From NCBI RefSeq assembly GCF_003337565.1, contig NZ_QPJL01000005.1, forward strand, positions 1-64,000: a stretch of DNA of 64,000 nt, read 5' to 3'. Below are positions 26,528 through 37,000 of this stretch, one piece after another; within the stretch, counting starts at the first letter, position 1, and every line of letters starts with the position of its first letter. The notes beneath the pieces are model-generated. The model ran no database searches and had not been told where the DNA came from. It saw only the letters and a program-made list of their open reading frames with translations. Position numbers and translations under genes: made by a program. The stretch is from Paracoccus lutimaris (lineage in GTDB: Bacteria > Pseudomonadota > Alphaproteobacteria > Rhodobacterales > Rhodobacteraceae).

Positions 26528-27186
26528 TGCAGCGCCCCCTTCAGTCGCTGATCGACCGCTTCGTTGACAAGGTTCTGATCGCTCTTGCCACCAAAGCTTT
26601 CCACCAGAGCCGCGGTCACGTCACGCGCAACGCTGCGCGCATCCTCGACCGCCGAGGCGCGAATCTCGCCGATGCGCTTTTCGGATTCGGCGGCACGGGC
26701 CCCGATTTCCGCGTCGGCATGGGCAATGGCCGCGTTCAGCTCTTTCTGGATCTCGGCCTTGTTGGCAGCGACGATCTTGTTGGCCTCGGCGCGGGCATCG
26801 GCCAGCGCCTTGTCATAGGCGGCCTCGGCCTCCTTGGCCTTGTGCTTGAATTCCTCGGCAGCCATGAGGTCGCCGGTAATGGCACCCTGACGGTCCGAGA
26901 TGACCCCGCCGATGCGCGGCAGCGCAATCCGCGACAGGACCCAGTAGATCACCGCCAGAACAACCAGCAGCCAGAAGATCTGGTTGCCAAAGGTCGTGAA
27001 GTCCAGTTGCGGCATGCCGGGGGCGCTGGCTGCGTGGCCAGCCGCTGCGTGGGCGGCATCAGCTGCACCCGCCACGGCATGGGCCGCATCGGCGCCATGA
27101 CCCGCCGCTTCGGCGGATTCGGTGGAAACCACCGTTTCGGTATTTTCGACCACGGCTGGCGCGGTCTGTTGCAACAGGCTGATCAT
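26524..27186 (-). CDS. atpX: F0F1 ATP synthase subunit b' (second b-type subunit)
   Basis: This 220-residue b'-type subunit is the divergent stalk partner found in phototrophs and alphaproteobacteria. The membrane helix is at about residues 60-85 ([20 protein letters not shown]) and is followed by a long charged coiled coil. Ahead of the helix is an Ala/His-rich extension of about 50 residues. ATG 27186 is used, but a later start cannot be excluded because the extension is low-complexity. It is called atpG or atpX in different species. Confidence 0.92.
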   Translation of the reverse strand: MISLLQQTAPAVVENTETVVSTESAEAAGHGADAAHAVAGAADAAHAAAGHAASAPGMPQLDFTTFGNQIFWLLVVLAVIYWVLSRIALPRIGGVISDRQGAITGDLMAAEEFKHKAKEAEAAYDKALADARAEANKIVAANKAEIQKELNAAIAHADAEIGARAAESEKRIGEIRASAVEDARSVARDVTAALVESFGGKSDQNLVNEAVDQRLKGALQ

Positions 27187-27265
27187 ATCCTACCCCATGC
27201 CGGTCGTTTCACAATCGGGTGGGCGCGTGACGCCCCCACCCAACCGCAAGGATGGCAGATAAGGA

Positions 27266-27499
27266 TCAGACTGCGAACAGCAGCAGCAGCGCGACCAGGA
27301 ACGAGAAGATCCCCAGAGCTTCGGCGAAGGCCATGCCGATGAACAGCGTGGCGGTCTGCGAGGCAGCAGCCGACGGATTGCGCAGCGCGCCCGCCAGGTA
27401 GTTGCCGGCAACGTTGCCCACACCCATGGCGGCGCCCGCCATGCCGATGCAAGCCAGGCCCGCGCCGAGATACTGTCCGAGTTGACCCAGATTTTCCAT
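27266..27499 (-). CDS. atpE: F0F1 ATP synthase subunit c
   Basis: This 77-residue proteolipid has two membrane helices joined by a polar loop (RNPSAA). The first helix carries the glycine/alanine packing motif ([17 protein letters not shown]). The second carries the essential proton-binding glutamate in [13 protein letters not shown]. It forms the rotor ring. It stands between atpB and atpX with 60 and 79 bp gaps, wider than elsewhere in the operon, consistent with the extra translation initiation needed for a high-copy subunit. Confidence 0.96.
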   Translation of the reverse strand: MENLGQLGQYLGAGLACIGMAGAAMGVGNVAGNYLAGALRNPSAAASQTATLFIGMAFAEALGIFSFLVALLLLFAV

Positions 27500-27559
27500 A
27501 TTTATGCTCCTTGAGGCTTTTGGAAAGAGTTTCGATTTTCCTGATCTGCGGTCCCGCGC

Positions 27560-28315
27560 TTAGTGCGCGGGATGCAGGGCGTCCTTCAGATAGACGCAGG
27601 TCAGGATGGTGAAGACATAGGCCTGGATCAGCGCAACCAGCACTTCAAGCCCATACATGGCGGTGATGGCAACCACCGAAACCGGCGCGATGGCGGCAAT
27701 GGCGGCGAAGGCGGCAAAGACCTTGATCACCGCGTGGCCAGCCATGATGTTGCCGGCAAGTCGGATCGAGTGGCTGACCGGACGCACGAAATACGAGATC
27801 AGTTCGATCACGGCCAAAACCGGGCGCAGCGCCAGCGGTGCCGAGCTGACCCAGAACAGACCCAGGAAATGCGCGCCGTTCTTGACAAAGCCCAGCACGG
27901 TGACGCCGACGAAAACCAGCAGCGCCAGCACCGCGGTCACCGCGATATGCGAGGTCGGCGAGAAGCTTTTGGGCAGCAGCGCCAGGAAGTTCGCAAACAG
28001 GATGAAGCAGAACAGCGTCATCACATAGGGGAAGTATTTCAGCCCGTCCTTGCCGGTCACATCCTCGACCATCTTGCGGACCATGCCGTAAAGCAGCTCG
28101 GCGATGGATTGCAGACGGTTCGGCACGATTGCGCGGCCACGGGTCCCAAAGACCAGCAGGCCGGTAATGGCCAGCGCGGCCAGAGCCATCCACAGCGTCG
28201 CGTTGGTCGGCGTGTACCAGTTCACCGCACCGTCGCCGAACAGCGGCTTGATGACGAACTGATCCATGGGATGGAAAACCAGACCACCTGCTTCTTCTTC
28301 TGTCGCCATCGTCAT
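27560..28315 (-). CDS. atpB: F0F1 ATP synthase subunit a
   Basis: This 251-residue integral membrane subunit provides the proton half-channels. The essential arginine is in [14 protein letters not shown] (near residue 185), and at least five hydrophobic helices are visible. The C-terminal part ([19 protein letters not shown]) is family-typical. Its start overlaps the atpI stop by 4 bp. Confidence 0.96.
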   Translation of the reverse strand: MTMATEEEAGGLVFHPMDQFVIKPLFGDGAVNWYTPTNATLWMALAALAITGLLVFGTRGRAIVPNRLQSIAELLYGMVRKMVEDVTGKDGLKYFPYVMTLFCFILFANFLALLPKSFSPTSHIAVTAVLALLVFVGVTVLGFVKNGAHFLGLFWVSSAPLALRPVLAVIELISYFVRPVSHSIRLAGNIMAGHAVIKVFAAFAAIAAIAPVSVVAITAMYGLEVLVALIQAYVFTILTCVYLKDALHPAH

Positions 28316-28656
28316 TCACCCTTGTCGTCGCCGGGATGCCCCGGTTTCTTGCCTATCTCATGCGCCGTCCGCATCATGGTCTTGATGCCGGCCACCAGGC
28401 CCAGCAGCACAAAGACCACCATGAAGACCGGGCGCCAACCGGTCACATAGTCCAGCCCGAATCCGATCCCGAAGCCAATGGCCAGCCCGGCCACAAGTTC
28501 GGTCACCATGCGCCATGCCATATTGGCCTGGCTGAAATGTTCCTCTCCGCGCGAGGGGCCCTGCACTTCCGCCCTCTGGCCCAGCCGCGCTTCCAGCTCG
28601 CGCAGCCGCCCCGCGTCCCGGGCCCGCGCGGCCTCGTCATGCGGTTCTTCGGCCAA
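28312..28656 (-). CDS. atpI: ATP synthase assembly protein AtpI
   Basis: This 114-residue AtpI-type protein has a charged N-terminal 45 residues and two membrane helices ([19 protein letters not shown] and [19 protein letters not shown]). AtpI helps c-ring assembly or Mg2+ supply. The reading frame opens with TTG at 28656 behind GAGGG. No in-frame ATG lies nearby that keeps the conserved region, so a TTG start is likely. It is the first gene of the F0 operon. Confidence 0.85.
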   Translation of the reverse strand: MAEEPHDEAARARDAGRLRELEARLGQRAEVQGPSRGEEHFSQANMAWRMVTELVAGLAIGFGIGFGLDYVTGWRPVFMVVFVLLGLVAGIKTMMRTAHEIGKKPGHPGDDKGE

Positions 28657-28685
28657 GGCTCACACCCTCGTTATCGGTTGGGGCG

Positions 28686-28714
28686 GTGATAGGGGTTGGG
28701 GCTCTATGAGTCAA
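28686..28714 (-). promoter_or_regulatory. Predicted sigma-70 promoter of the F0 operon
   Basis: Minus-strand TTGACT at 28714-28709, 17-bp spacer, TATCAC at 28691-28686. The -10 lies 30 bp before the atpI start. It matches consensus at 5 of 6 and 4 of 6 positions. The divergent ArsR gene starts 128 bp away. Confidence 0.5.
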
Positions 28715-28841
28715 GCAAAGGGAATACCCCGCCAAATCCTTGAAAAACAAGCGATTGGCAGGCAAGGCGACGGTGGCAAAGCCGGACTTGCGGCGCCCCC
28801 GGCATCCGTTCCATATTCAACCCGCAAGTTAAGCAAAGCCG

Positions 28842-29204
28842 ATGACCCCGCAGACCGCAACGCTCGACGCCATCTTTTCCGCCCTCGCCGATCCGACGCG
28901 GCGGGCGATCCTTGCCATGCTGCTTGAGGATGACATGGCGGTGACCGACGTCGCCGCACCCTTTGCGGTCAGCCTTGCCGCGATCTCGAAGCATCTGGCG
29001 GTTCTGGCGGCGGCGGGGCTGATCCGGCAAGAGCGGCGCGGCCGCATCATCTGGTGCAAGCTGGAACCGGACGGGCTGCGCAATGCCTCGGTCTGGATGC
29101 AGGGCTTTGGCCAGTTCGACCCCGTGGATTTGGACGATTTCGAACGTTTTCTGGCCGATGAGCTGGCCGCAAGCGCCGCCGACCTGCCCGAGGACCAGGC
29201 CTAG
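28842..29204 (+). CDS. ArsR-family winged-helix regulator
   Basis: This 120-residue ArsR/SmtB-type protein has the start IFSALADPTRRAILAMLLED and recognition helix LAAISKHLAVLAAAGLI, then the wing RRGRIIWCKLEP. No metal-binding cysteine pair is seen in the usual ELCV position, so it is probably of the non-metal SdpR-like or YgaV-like branch. It is divergent from the F0 operon. No obvious partner gene follows; a terminator closes it after 29204. Confidence 0.87.
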   Translation: MTPQTATLDAIFSALADPTRRAILAMLLEDDMAVTDVAAPFAVSLAAISKHLAVLAAAGLIRQERRGRIIWCKLEPDGLRNASVWMQGFGQFDPVDLDDFERFLADELAASAADLPEDQA

Positions 29205-29210
29205 AAACGC

Positions 29211-29236
29211 AAAAAGGCCGGGCACGAGGCCCGGCC
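29211..29236 (-). terminator. Bidirectional terminator between nucleotidase and ArsR genes
   Basis: Perfect 8-bp stem GGCCGGGC/GCCCGGCC with a 5-nt loop. On the minus strand it ends in TTTTTGCG, so it mainly serves the nucleotidase gene, 24 bp downstream of its stop. The ArsR gene ends 11 bp before it on the other strand. Confidence 0.85.
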
Positions 29237-29260
29237 ATGCAACGTCTTGTGACGACAGAT

Positions 29261-30862
29261 TTATTTGACGGTGATGCGCCCATCCAGTTTCGGCGCGAAA
29301 TCGGGTCCTTGCTTGGCCAGATATTCCGCCAGCACATCGGCCAGATCCGGGCCGAAATCATAGGCGTTCATGCCCTTTTCAGCTAGGACCTTATAGCCGT
29401 CGCCACCCGCGCGCATATAGTTTTGCGACACCACGCCATAGACCGCGTTCGGGTCGATGGGCACCCATTCTGCGCCGCTGCGCACCAGAACCTCGCTGAT
29501 GCGGCTGCCCACGGGCGCGGCGGGATCAAGCGTGTATTTCAGCCCGGCCACCTGCGCGAAACGGCCGGCCCCCTCTTCGATCTGGCTGGCGCCGTTCTCA
29601 AGCGCGGCCACGACATCGCCGCCGCGCAGCTCGAATGTGGACAGCGTGTTCTGGAAGGGCAGCACCGTCAGCACATCGCCCATGGTCACCGGCCCGGCAT
29701 CGATTGAGGCCCGCAAGCCGCCGCCGTTCTGGATGGCGATGGTGATGCCCTGATCCTTGACACGATCCAGCATGGCGTCAGTGACGACGACGCCCATCTC
29801 GCATTCCTTGGCGCGGCAATTGTTGCGGTCTCCGTCGATGGGGGTCTTGATATCGGCCACGCGCTTTTGCTTGAGCTCATCGATGGGGGCGGCCATTTCC
29901 TTGACCCGCGCGGCGATCTTCTCATCCGGCTTGACCGAGGCATCGAGCAGGATTGGCTGCCCTTCGGCTTTGATCAGCTTGCCCTGGTCGTTCCAGGTCA
30001 GCGTCAAATGGCCCAGATACTTGCCATAGGCGCGCGCGGTGACAACCGGCACCTCGGTCCCGTCGGCGGCCTTGACCATGGTCGGATAGGGACCCTCGGC
30101 ATCCTCCATATCGCCCAGAAGCGTATGGCTGTGCCCGCCGACGACCGCATCGACCCCGGCAACCTCGGCTGCGATCTCCTGATCGCGCTTGTAGCCTTCA
30201 TGGGTCAGCGCAAGGATCTTGGTGACGCCCGCCTCGGTCAGTTCCTGGACATCGGCCTTGAGGCTTTCCAGATCGTCCATGAAGATGACCTTGTCGCCCG
30301 GCGCCGCCGTCTCGGGCGTGTCCATCGCCAGCGCCGAGACGATACCGACCTTTTCGCCGCCGACCTCAAGCGTCAGCACATCGCCGACCTTGTCCTTGAG
30401 TTCGGGCGATTGCGACAGGTCCAGATTGCCCGAAACGACCGGGAACTTCACCCCCTCGGCCAGAATCTGCAAACCGCCCGGGCCATCGTCGAATTCGTGA
30501 TTGCCGACCGCCATGGCGTCAAAGCCGATCGCGTTCATGAACTCGACCGTGTCCTTGCCCTTGTAGGTCGTATAAAACAGGCTGCCCTGATACTGGTCGC
30601 CCGCATCCAGCACGACGACGTTCTGGCCATCGGCCTTGAGCTGATTGCGCAACTCGTTGATCTTGCTGGCAACCCGCGCCACACCGCCAAAGCACTCGTT
30701 CTTGGCCTCGGTCTCGGCATCGCAGGTGCTGTCATATTTGTTGATCGGCTCGATCCTGCTGTGGAAATCGTTGATGTGCAGGACATGCAGCGTGTAGTCA
30801 GCCTGCGCGGCACCAGAAGACAGCGTTAATGCCGCCGCCGAAAGCATGAGCCAGCGTTTCAT
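29261..30862 (-). CDS. Secreted 5'-nucleotidase / UDP-sugar hydrolase
   Basis: This 533-residue periplasmic enzyme of the UshA/YfkN type starts with a Sec signal peptide (cleavage expected after SSGAAQA, near residue 22). The metallophosphatase domain (residues 23-330) shows the dimetal motifs HINDFHSR, VLDAGDQYQGS, VGNHEFDDG, ALTHEG and GGHSHTLLG. The C-terminal substrate domain (330-533) has NGGGLRASIDAGPVT and the YGVVSQNYMRAGGDGY adenine-stacking region. It recovers phosphate and nucleosides from nucleotides. It stands alone. Confidence 0.94.
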   Translation of the reverse strand: MKRWLMLSAAALTLSSGAAQADYTLHVLHINDFHSRIEPINKYDSTCDAETEAKNECFGGVARVASKINELRNQLKADGQNVVVLDAGDQYQGSLFYTTYKGKDTVEFMNAIGFDAMAVGNHEFDDGPGGLQILAEGVKFPVVSGNLDLSQSPELKDKVGDVLTLEVGGEKVGIVSALAMDTPETAAPGDKVIFMDDLESLKADVQELTEAGVTKILALTHEGYKRDQEIAAEVAGVDAVVGGHSHTLLGDMEDAEGPYPTMVKAADGTEVPVVTARAYGKYLGHLTLTWNDQGKLIKAEGQPILLDASVKPDEKIAARVKEMAAPIDELKQKRVADIKTPIDGDRNNCRAKECEMGVVVTDAMLDRVKDQGITIAIQNGGGLRASIDAGPVTMGDVLTVLPFQNTLSTFELRGGDVVAALENGASQIEEGAGRFAQVAGLKYTLDPAAPVGSRISEVLVRSGAEWVPIDPNAVYGVVSQNYMRAGGDGYKVLAEKGMNAYDFGPDLADVLAEYLAKQGPDFAPKLDGRITVK

Positions 30863-30996
30863 TCCAATTCCCCTCAGTCACGGATGCCAGACAACGGGGG
30901 GCAGATTGGGCGATGCTGGCGCGGTCGTCAATCGACGAAGCCGTGTAGAGCGCAAGACCGCTTGACGCAGGGGGCGGCGCAACGCATGAACCGGCC

Positions 30997-31329
30997 ATGC
31001 TGGCCTACAAGATTTTCCGCGCCTCCGAGTATCAGGCATTCCGCCGCGACGGCCACAGCGCCGGCGCTCCCATCGACGTGACCGATGGCTATATCCACCT
31101 GTCCACCGCCGCGCAGCTTGCCGGGACGCTTGGCAAGCATTTCGCCGGCGAAGAGGGGTTGCACCTGCTTGCGGTGGAAACCGAACGCCTTGACGCCCTG
31201 CGGTGGGAGCCGTCGCGCGGTGGCGATCTGTTCCCGCATCTCTACCGCGACCTGCGTGCCGGGGACGTCCTGTGGAGCCGCCCCCTGCCCCTCGGCCCGG
31301 ACGGTCACATCATCGGAGAGCTGGGATGA
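30997..31329 (+). CDS. DUF952 family protein
   Basis: This 110-residue protein begins [15 protein letters not shown] and carries the DUF952 pattern [20 protein letters not shown], then [19 protein letters not shown]. The biochemical function of DUF952 is not established, although the fold is thought to resemble ADP-ribosyl-type enzymes. Its stop overlaps the pyrD start by 4 bp (ATGA), so it is translationally coupled to a pyrimidine-synthesis enzyme. Confidence 0.85.
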   Translation: MLAYKIFRASEYQAFRRDGHSAGAPIDVTDGYIHLSTAAQLAGTLGKHFAGEEGLHLLAVETERLDALRWEPSRGGDLFPHLYRDLRAGDVLWSRPLPLGPDGHIIGELG

Positions 31330-32396
31330 ATCTGATCGAACGCCTTGGCCTTGCCGCGCTGCACCGTCTCGACCCCGAGCGTGCGCATGATCTTTCGCTG
31401 CTGGCGCTGTCGCGCGGCCTTGTGCCGCTGCCGGGCAAGCCTGTCACGTCCGAGCGGCTGCGCATCAGGCTGGCGGGGCTGGAGCTGCCGAACCCTGTCG
31501 GCCTTGCCGCCGGCTATGACAAGAACGCCCGCGCCCTGCCTGCGCTGATGCGTTCGGGTTTTGGCTTCATCGAGGTGGGTGCTGCGACGCCACGCCCGCA
31601 ACCCGGAAACCCGAAACCGCGCCTGTTCCGCCTGACCGAGGATCGCGCGATCATCAACCGCTTCGGCTTCAACAACGAGGGTGCCGAAACCATCGCCGCT
31701 CGTCTGGCCGCACGCCCCACCCCCTATCCGCAAGGGATCCCGGTCGGCCTGAACATCGGCGCGAACAAGGACAGCACCGACCGCAGCGCCGATTTCACAC
31801 AGGTTGTCAGAATTGCTGGGAATGCCGCCGATTTTCTGACGGTGAATGTCTCATCGCCGAATACGGAAAAACTGCGCGATCTGCAGGGTCCCGAGGCCCT
31901 GGCCGCGCTGCTGAAAAGCGTGCTTGAAACCCGCGACACGCTGCCGACGCGCCCGCCGGTCTTCATCAAGATCGCGCCGGATCTGGACGACGCGGCGCTG
32001 GCCGATATCGCGGGTGTGGCGCTGGCCGCCCCGGTGGACGGCATCATCGCGACCAATACGACGCTGTCACGCGAAGGGATTGCTTCAGCCCACGCGAATG
32101 AGGCCGGTGGCCTTTCGGGTGCTCCACTGTTCGAGCGCTCGACGCGCATCCTTGCCCGGCTTCATCGTGAAACCGGCGGCCGTATCCCGCTAATCGGCGT
32201 GGGCGGCATCGCCACGCCCGATCAGGCGTGGCAAAAGATTCGTGCCGGCGCCTCGGTGATCCAGATCTATTCGGCGATGATCTATCAGGGAATTTCCATT
32301 GCCTCGCAGATTGCCCGTGCCATCGACGACCGGCTTGCCCGCGAAGGCATGACGCTGACCGAACTGACCGGCAGCGGCAATGCCGAGTGGACCTGA
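31326..32396 (+). CDS. pyrD: Quinone-dependent dihydroorotate dehydrogenase (class 2)
   Basis: This 356-residue flavoenzyme oxidises dihydroorotate to orotate and passes electrons to the quinone pool. The N-terminal helices ([20 protein letters not shown]) are the membrane/quinone-binding part of class 2 enzymes. [32 protein letters not shown] and [14 protein letters not shown] are family motifs; the catalytic base is the serine in NVSSPNT. ATG 31326 is chosen from the ATGA overlap with the DUF952 gene and the family N-terminus. Confidence 0.96.
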   Translation: MNLIERLGLAALHRLDPERAHDLSLLALSRGLVPLPGKPVTSERLRIRLAGLELPNPVGLAAGYDKNARALPALMRSGFGFIEVGAATPRPQPGNPKPRLFRLTEDRAIINRFGFNNEGAETIAARLAARPTPYPQGIPVGLNIGANKDSTDRSADFTQVVRIAGNAADFLTVNVSSPNTEKLRDLQGPEALAALLKSVLETRDTLPTRPPVFIKIAPDLDDAALADIAGVALAAPVDGIIATNTTLSREGIASAHANEAGGLSGAPLFERSTRILARLHRETGGRIPLIGVGGIATPDQAWQKIRAGASVIQIYSAMIYQGISIASQIARAIDDRLAREGMTLTELTGSGNAEWT

Positions 32397-32412
32397 CCCA
32401 CCCGGCCTGATT

Positions 32413-33270
32413 TTAGAACAGGTCTTCGTGACCCAGCAACTGGTTCATCATGCTGGATGGATCGGAACAGCCCGCATCCCCGACGATCCGCGCCGGAACA
32501 CCAGCGACGGTCTTGCAGGGGGGAACCTCGCTCAGCACGACCGAACCGGCAGCGATGCGCGAATGATGACCGACGCTGATATTGCCCAGCACTTTTGCGC
32601 CGGCACCGATCATCACGCCATTGCCGATCTTGGGATGGCGGTCGCCGTCCTCTTTGCCGGTTCCGCCCAGCGTCACCGAATGTAGCATCGAGACGTCATT
32701 GCCGACGACCGCGGTTTCGCCGATGACGATGGAGTGGGCGTGATCGATCATCACCCCGGTGCCGATCCGCGCGGCCGGGTGAATATCTACACCGAACACT
32801 TCCGAGCAGCGCATCTGCACGAAATAGGCCAGATCGAACCGGCCTTGCTGCCATAGCCAATGCCCGATGCGATAGGCCTGCAGCGCCTGATAACCCTTGA
32901 AGAACAGGATCGGCTGCATCAGCCGATGCGTGGCCGGATCCCGCTCATAGACGGCCAAAAGGTCGGCCGTCGCAGCCTTCGCCAGATCGGGCGAACGCGC
33001 AAAAGCATCGTCGGCGATCTCGCGCAGGATCTGCTCGCTCATCTCGCGCGAAGACAGCTTCAGCGAAAAACGATAGGCCAGCGCCGCCTCAAAGGTTGCA
33101 TGATGCAGCAGCCCGGCATGGATCAGCGCACCCAGCAGCGGCTCGTCGCGAACAGCGACGCGGGCTTCGCAATGGATCCGTCCCCAAAGCGATTCGCGCG
33201 TCGCATTGCGCCCATCGAAAAGCTGTTCGATCTTGTCGTTTTGCAGGTTCATCACGGTGTGCCCGTCCAT
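32413..33270 (-). CDS. cysE: Serine O-acetyltransferase
   Basis: This 285-residue enzyme makes O-acetylserine for cysteine synthesis. The N-terminal helical SAT domain (residues 15-140) is followed by a left-handed hexapeptide helix (HPAARIGTGVMIDHAHSIVI). The catalytic histidines are in MIDHAHS and MLHSVTLGG. The C-terminus ends in hydrophobic LLGHEDLF, whose last residue can insert in the CysK active site. A second start at 33252 (MNLQNDK) is possible, and a 12-bp inverted repeat covers the annotated ATG. It is the neighbour of the GTA cluster. Confidence 0.92.
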   Translation of the reverse strand: MDGHTVMNLQNDKIEQLFDGRNATRESLWGRIHCEARVAVRDEPLLGALIHAGLLHHATFEAALAYRFSLKLSSREMSEQILREIADDAFARSPDLAKAATADLLAVYERDPATHRLMQPILFFKGYQALQAYRIGHWLWQQGRFDLAYFVQMRCSEVFGVDIHPAARIGTGVMIDHAHSIVIGETAVVGNDVSMLHSVTLGGTGKEDGDRHPKIGNGVMIGAGAKVLGNISVGHHSRIAAGSVVLSEVPPCKTVAGVPARIVGDAGCSDPSSMMNQLLGHEDLF

Positions 33271-33303
33271 TTCTCAGCCAAATTCTAGCGGAAATGGACG
33301 GGC
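33261..33303. repeat. Perfect 12-bp inverted repeat across the cysE start
   Basis: Arms GCCCGTCCATTT (33261-33272) and AAATGGACGGGC (33292-33303) flank 19 bp. The left arm contains the ATG at 33270. In RNA this would fold the start into a stem. No T tract follows, so it is not a standard terminator for the GTA operon. Confidence 0.75.
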
Positions 33304-33328
33304 GCGGAAAGGCCGCTGTGACCGGCGG

Positions 33329-34042
33329 TTAGTTCGGGATGCGCAGCTCCCACCAATGAAGGACCACGCGCACTTGCCCGCCGGTAAACTGCCCCCCGGT
33401 CGCGGTCAGCACCACCGGCGTCGGATCCCAATAGGTCATCGGCGCCGAAAGGATGCCGCGCGACCACGATCCTTGGCCCTTGCCCAGCCCCTGACCAAAG
33501 CGGTTCACGGCCCCCGGATTGCCCAGCGTCCATGACGTCGCGCTGCCGGTGATCGCCTCGAGCACGCGGGCCGTCACCCCGATCACCATGGCCCCGGGCG
33601 GGATCGCCATCATGGTCTGAAAGCTTGCGCCCGCGCCCAGTGTCACGTCCTCGGACAATTGCCGCGCGATCATGCCCGAACCATGCGTGCCAAGCGTAAT
33701 CGCCCCCGCAACCCAGACCGAGCCATCATGAATGGCGGTCACACCCTGATCGGCGATCATGGCACGCCTGCCAAAGCCGGGCTCGACAAAGATCCAGCCG
33801 CCATTCGCTGCAATGGCGATCTTGCCGCCCTGCCCCTCCCAAGCATTGGTCGCACCCGAGGGAACCCCCCAGCACAGCCCGTCAACGACGGTTTCGGGTG
33901 GCGTGATGCGGCCCAGGCTTTGCAGCACCAGATCCACCTGCCCATCCAGCCGCACCAATGCGTCATTGACGGTCACATGCTTCTGCGCCTGCGCCGGCAT
34001 CAGCAATGGCAGGTCGCAATTCGCGGTGGTGTTCTCAGGCAT
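33329..34042 (-). CDS. DUF2793 protein, GTA-linked tail-tip or fibre component
   Basis: This 237-residue DUF2793 protein begins with the family signature LPLLMPAQAQKHVTVNDAL and then a beta-rich middle (WGVPSGATNAWEGQ, GGWIFVEPGFGRRA). A receptor-like C-terminal domain (residues 130-237) follows. DUF2793 proteins sit at the end of prophage and GTA tail modules. Its start overlaps gp15 by 8 bp, so it is part of the GTA transcript. A role as tail tip or fibre component is inferred from position. Confidence 0.85.
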   Translation of the reverse strand: MPENTTANCDLPLLMPAQAQKHVTVNDALVRLDGQVDLVLQSLGRITPPETVVDGLCWGVPSGATNAWEGQGGKIAIAANGGWIFVEPGFGRRAMIADQGVTAIHDGSVWVAGAITLGTHGSGMIARQLSEDVTLGAGASFQTMMAIPPGAMVIGVTARVLEAITGSATSWTLGNPGAVNRFGQGLGKGQGSWSRGILSAPMTYWDPTPVVLTATGGQFTGGQVRVVLHWWELRIPN

Positions 34043-37000
34043 CGATCATCCTCCTTGCATATTGTCCCGGGCCGAACGTGTCGGAAAGCTGGGCCACCTC
34101 AACGGCAAACGCGCCCCCCGCCACGGCGGAAGACCAGATATCCTGTGGCACGGTCCAATGCGGCGCAGAAACCTGCGCCTGCGCCAGCACATTGCCGCCG
34201 CGAACCAGTCGGGCCAGATACAGCTCCTGCGCCTCGCCCAACGGCACGTCCGGGCCCTCCCACCCGTCACCCTGAATCCGCGTCCGGCGGATCCAGCTGA
34301 TGGCGTGGCCCTTGACCATGATGTGACAGGGCGACAGCGGGCGCAGCCCGGCACCCCGGAAGGCCTGCGCAATCGGGCGATAGCTGGCATCGTCCGGCGC
34401 CCGCGTCGCTGGTCCGATCCGCCAGTACCGCAACTGATTGCGCGCCGTGGGCGCCAGATCCACCTGCTGCGCCGCACCGTCCAGCAGCACGACCGTGCTG
34501 CCCACCGGCCAGACCTCGGGCATCAAGGCATCAGTGCCCGCCTGTCCGCGCAGCCGCATCGACAGCTCCCACAGACCGGGCGAAATCAGACGCGCTTCGG
34601 CGAATTGCAGCAGCTCCCAGTTTTCGGCAGAGCCATCGCCAATCGCCATCAGGTTCGCGCCCGACATCAGCGCCTCAGGCGTGGCGCTTTCCAGCGTGCC
34701 CCCCTTGACGCGCACCCGCAGGGCCGACCCGCGATCCCAGACCCCGGACCGCGCAGCCGCAAGCGGCGTCATCGTCTGCCCCATGATCGAGGGCTGTGCG
34801 ATGGTCGTGTTCAGCCCATAGCCGCCAACCTGCTGAGCCGAGACCCAGACCGCTGCCGCCCCCGGCCAGGGTGTCGCTGTTACCGCAAGATGCGGCGCAT
34901 GCGGAGCCTCATCACCCCGCAACAATGGCAGGTCCATGAAGACCGGCCAGACCGGAATCGGGGGCCGGAAGGCGCGCGAGGACGCCTCGCCCTCGACCGC
35001 ACGCGCCGGGCGGTAGATCCCCGGCTCGACGCGGACGGCATCGACAGTGATCGCACCGGCGCGCTCCACGCGGTCGATGCGCCAACGCCGGGCCTCGGCG
35101 CGGCCCTCGGCCAGCCGGACGACATCGCCCGGCCCCAGATGCCCAAGCGAGGGAGGCAGCGCAAATCGTATAGAATCCCGCGCCACAATGGTTTCGGACA
35201 GCCAGCGCTCGGCCATCGCCTGCCCCTCGCCCCGGGTCAGTGCCATAGCCAGCTCACTGTCGGAAACGGCGCGGAACTCACCACCCGGCATCACCGTTTC
35301 GGCAGTACGCGCAGCATAGTCGCCGCCCGCCTCGACATGGGTCAGGCGCACGCGCCCGGCCAGTTCGGCATCTGCCGCGCGCGAGACCTCGACCGCCTCG
35401 ACCTCTTCGGCCAGCGCCATGTCCTGTGGCCCAAGCTCTGCGACGACCCTGCCACCGCGCATGACAAAGCCCAGGACACCATCACGTTCGACCGCATCGA
35501 AGCCATGCGCCAGCATCAAAGGCTGCAAGGCCGCCCGTCCGCTTTCCGAGCCCGGCAAAGAATAGCCCCGCACAAGACCGCGCAGCCCTTCGGTGTCAAA
35601 TGCTCGCACGCCCGCCTCGCGGCAGATCTCTGCCACGACATCGGACAAGGGCACCGCGCCGGCACGGCCATTCAGCCAATGCCCGCGTTCCCATGCCGGG
35701 CCATCCGACCACAGATCGGTCCGCACCGGAAAGGCGGGGAAAGGCCGCGCATCCCAGCACCAGACATGGGCGCGCGACATGTCGATCATGCGCCCCGCAT
35801 CCGTGCGCCCATAGGCCCGCCGCGCCGGATTGTTCGCCGGCTCTGACCAGAATTCGGTCATCGCACGAACATAGGCCGCCTGGATCACATCATCGCGCCG
35901 CCCATCCGAAAAATAGGGCAGCATCGATTCCGAGCTCATGGCATCCAGGAACTTGTTGGGTTGGTTCGTCCCCTTGTCCAGCGCCGCGCAGCCCATCTCG
36001 GTAAACCAGACCGGTTTTGAGCCGGGGATCCATCCCGTGGCCTGCGCCTGCCGCACCCCGTTGATCCGGTTATGGTGATGCTGCGACCACCAGTTGCGGA
36101 TATCCTTGTAACGCCATACCCAATGTTCATCATGGGCGCCGTCCTGGATCGGCGTCCGGCGCTGCTCGTGGCGATCCTCGTCGCGCGCGTAATACCAGTC
36201 ATAACCTTCACCACCAGCGACATTGGCACGCAGGTAGTCGGGATTGTCGATCCGCCCCCAAGCGGCATCCAGATGCGTCTCACCCTCGCGCCAATCGGAC
36301 AGCGGCATGTAATTATCGATGCCGATGAAGTCGATGTTCTCATCCGCCCAAAGCGGGTCGAGGTGAAAGAACAGATCACCATTGCCGGGGTGATAGCCGA
36401 AATATTCCGACCAGTCGGCGGCATAGCCAATCTTGACGTCCTCGCCCAGAATAGCCCGCACATCCGCCGCCAGCTGCCTCAGCTGCGCGACCGCAGGAAA
36501 GCTGTTCGCCGCCCCACGGATCTGCGTCAGCCCTACCATCTCGGACCCGATCAAGAACGAGTCGATCCCGCCAGCGGCCGCACAAAGATGCGCATAGTGC
36601 AGAATGAAGCGGCGATAGGACCATTCGGCGGGACCGCTATAGGTGATCTGATCGCCGTCACGCTGGAAATGCCCCGGCTGGGCCGCGCCAAAAAAGCGCG
36701 CGACTTCGGCAAGGGCGGCTGCGGTCCCGGCGGGACTGCCCGCGCGCCCGGCGGCAATGCTCGTGGTGATACGGCCACGCCAGGGCATGACCGGCTGGTT
36801 TTCCGCGCCGTTCCAGGGATCCGGACGACCGTTTCCGGCCAGCTGCTCCATCAGGATGAAGGGATAGAACACCGCCTTGCGGCCGCTTTCGCTGATCGCG
36901 CGCAAGGCCTCGATGACCGAGCCATCGGCGGGCGTACCGCCATAGATTGGGCGGTCATTGACCCGCGCGACCTCGACTGCCTGATCGCGCCCAACGCCAC

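Noticed and set aside
33759..35846. 695-codon plus-strand open frame, and similar long frames opposite the other GTA genes
   Set aside because: All are antisense shadows of GTA genes with confirmed domains; residue make-up is the usual Arg/Pro/His-rich antisense pattern.
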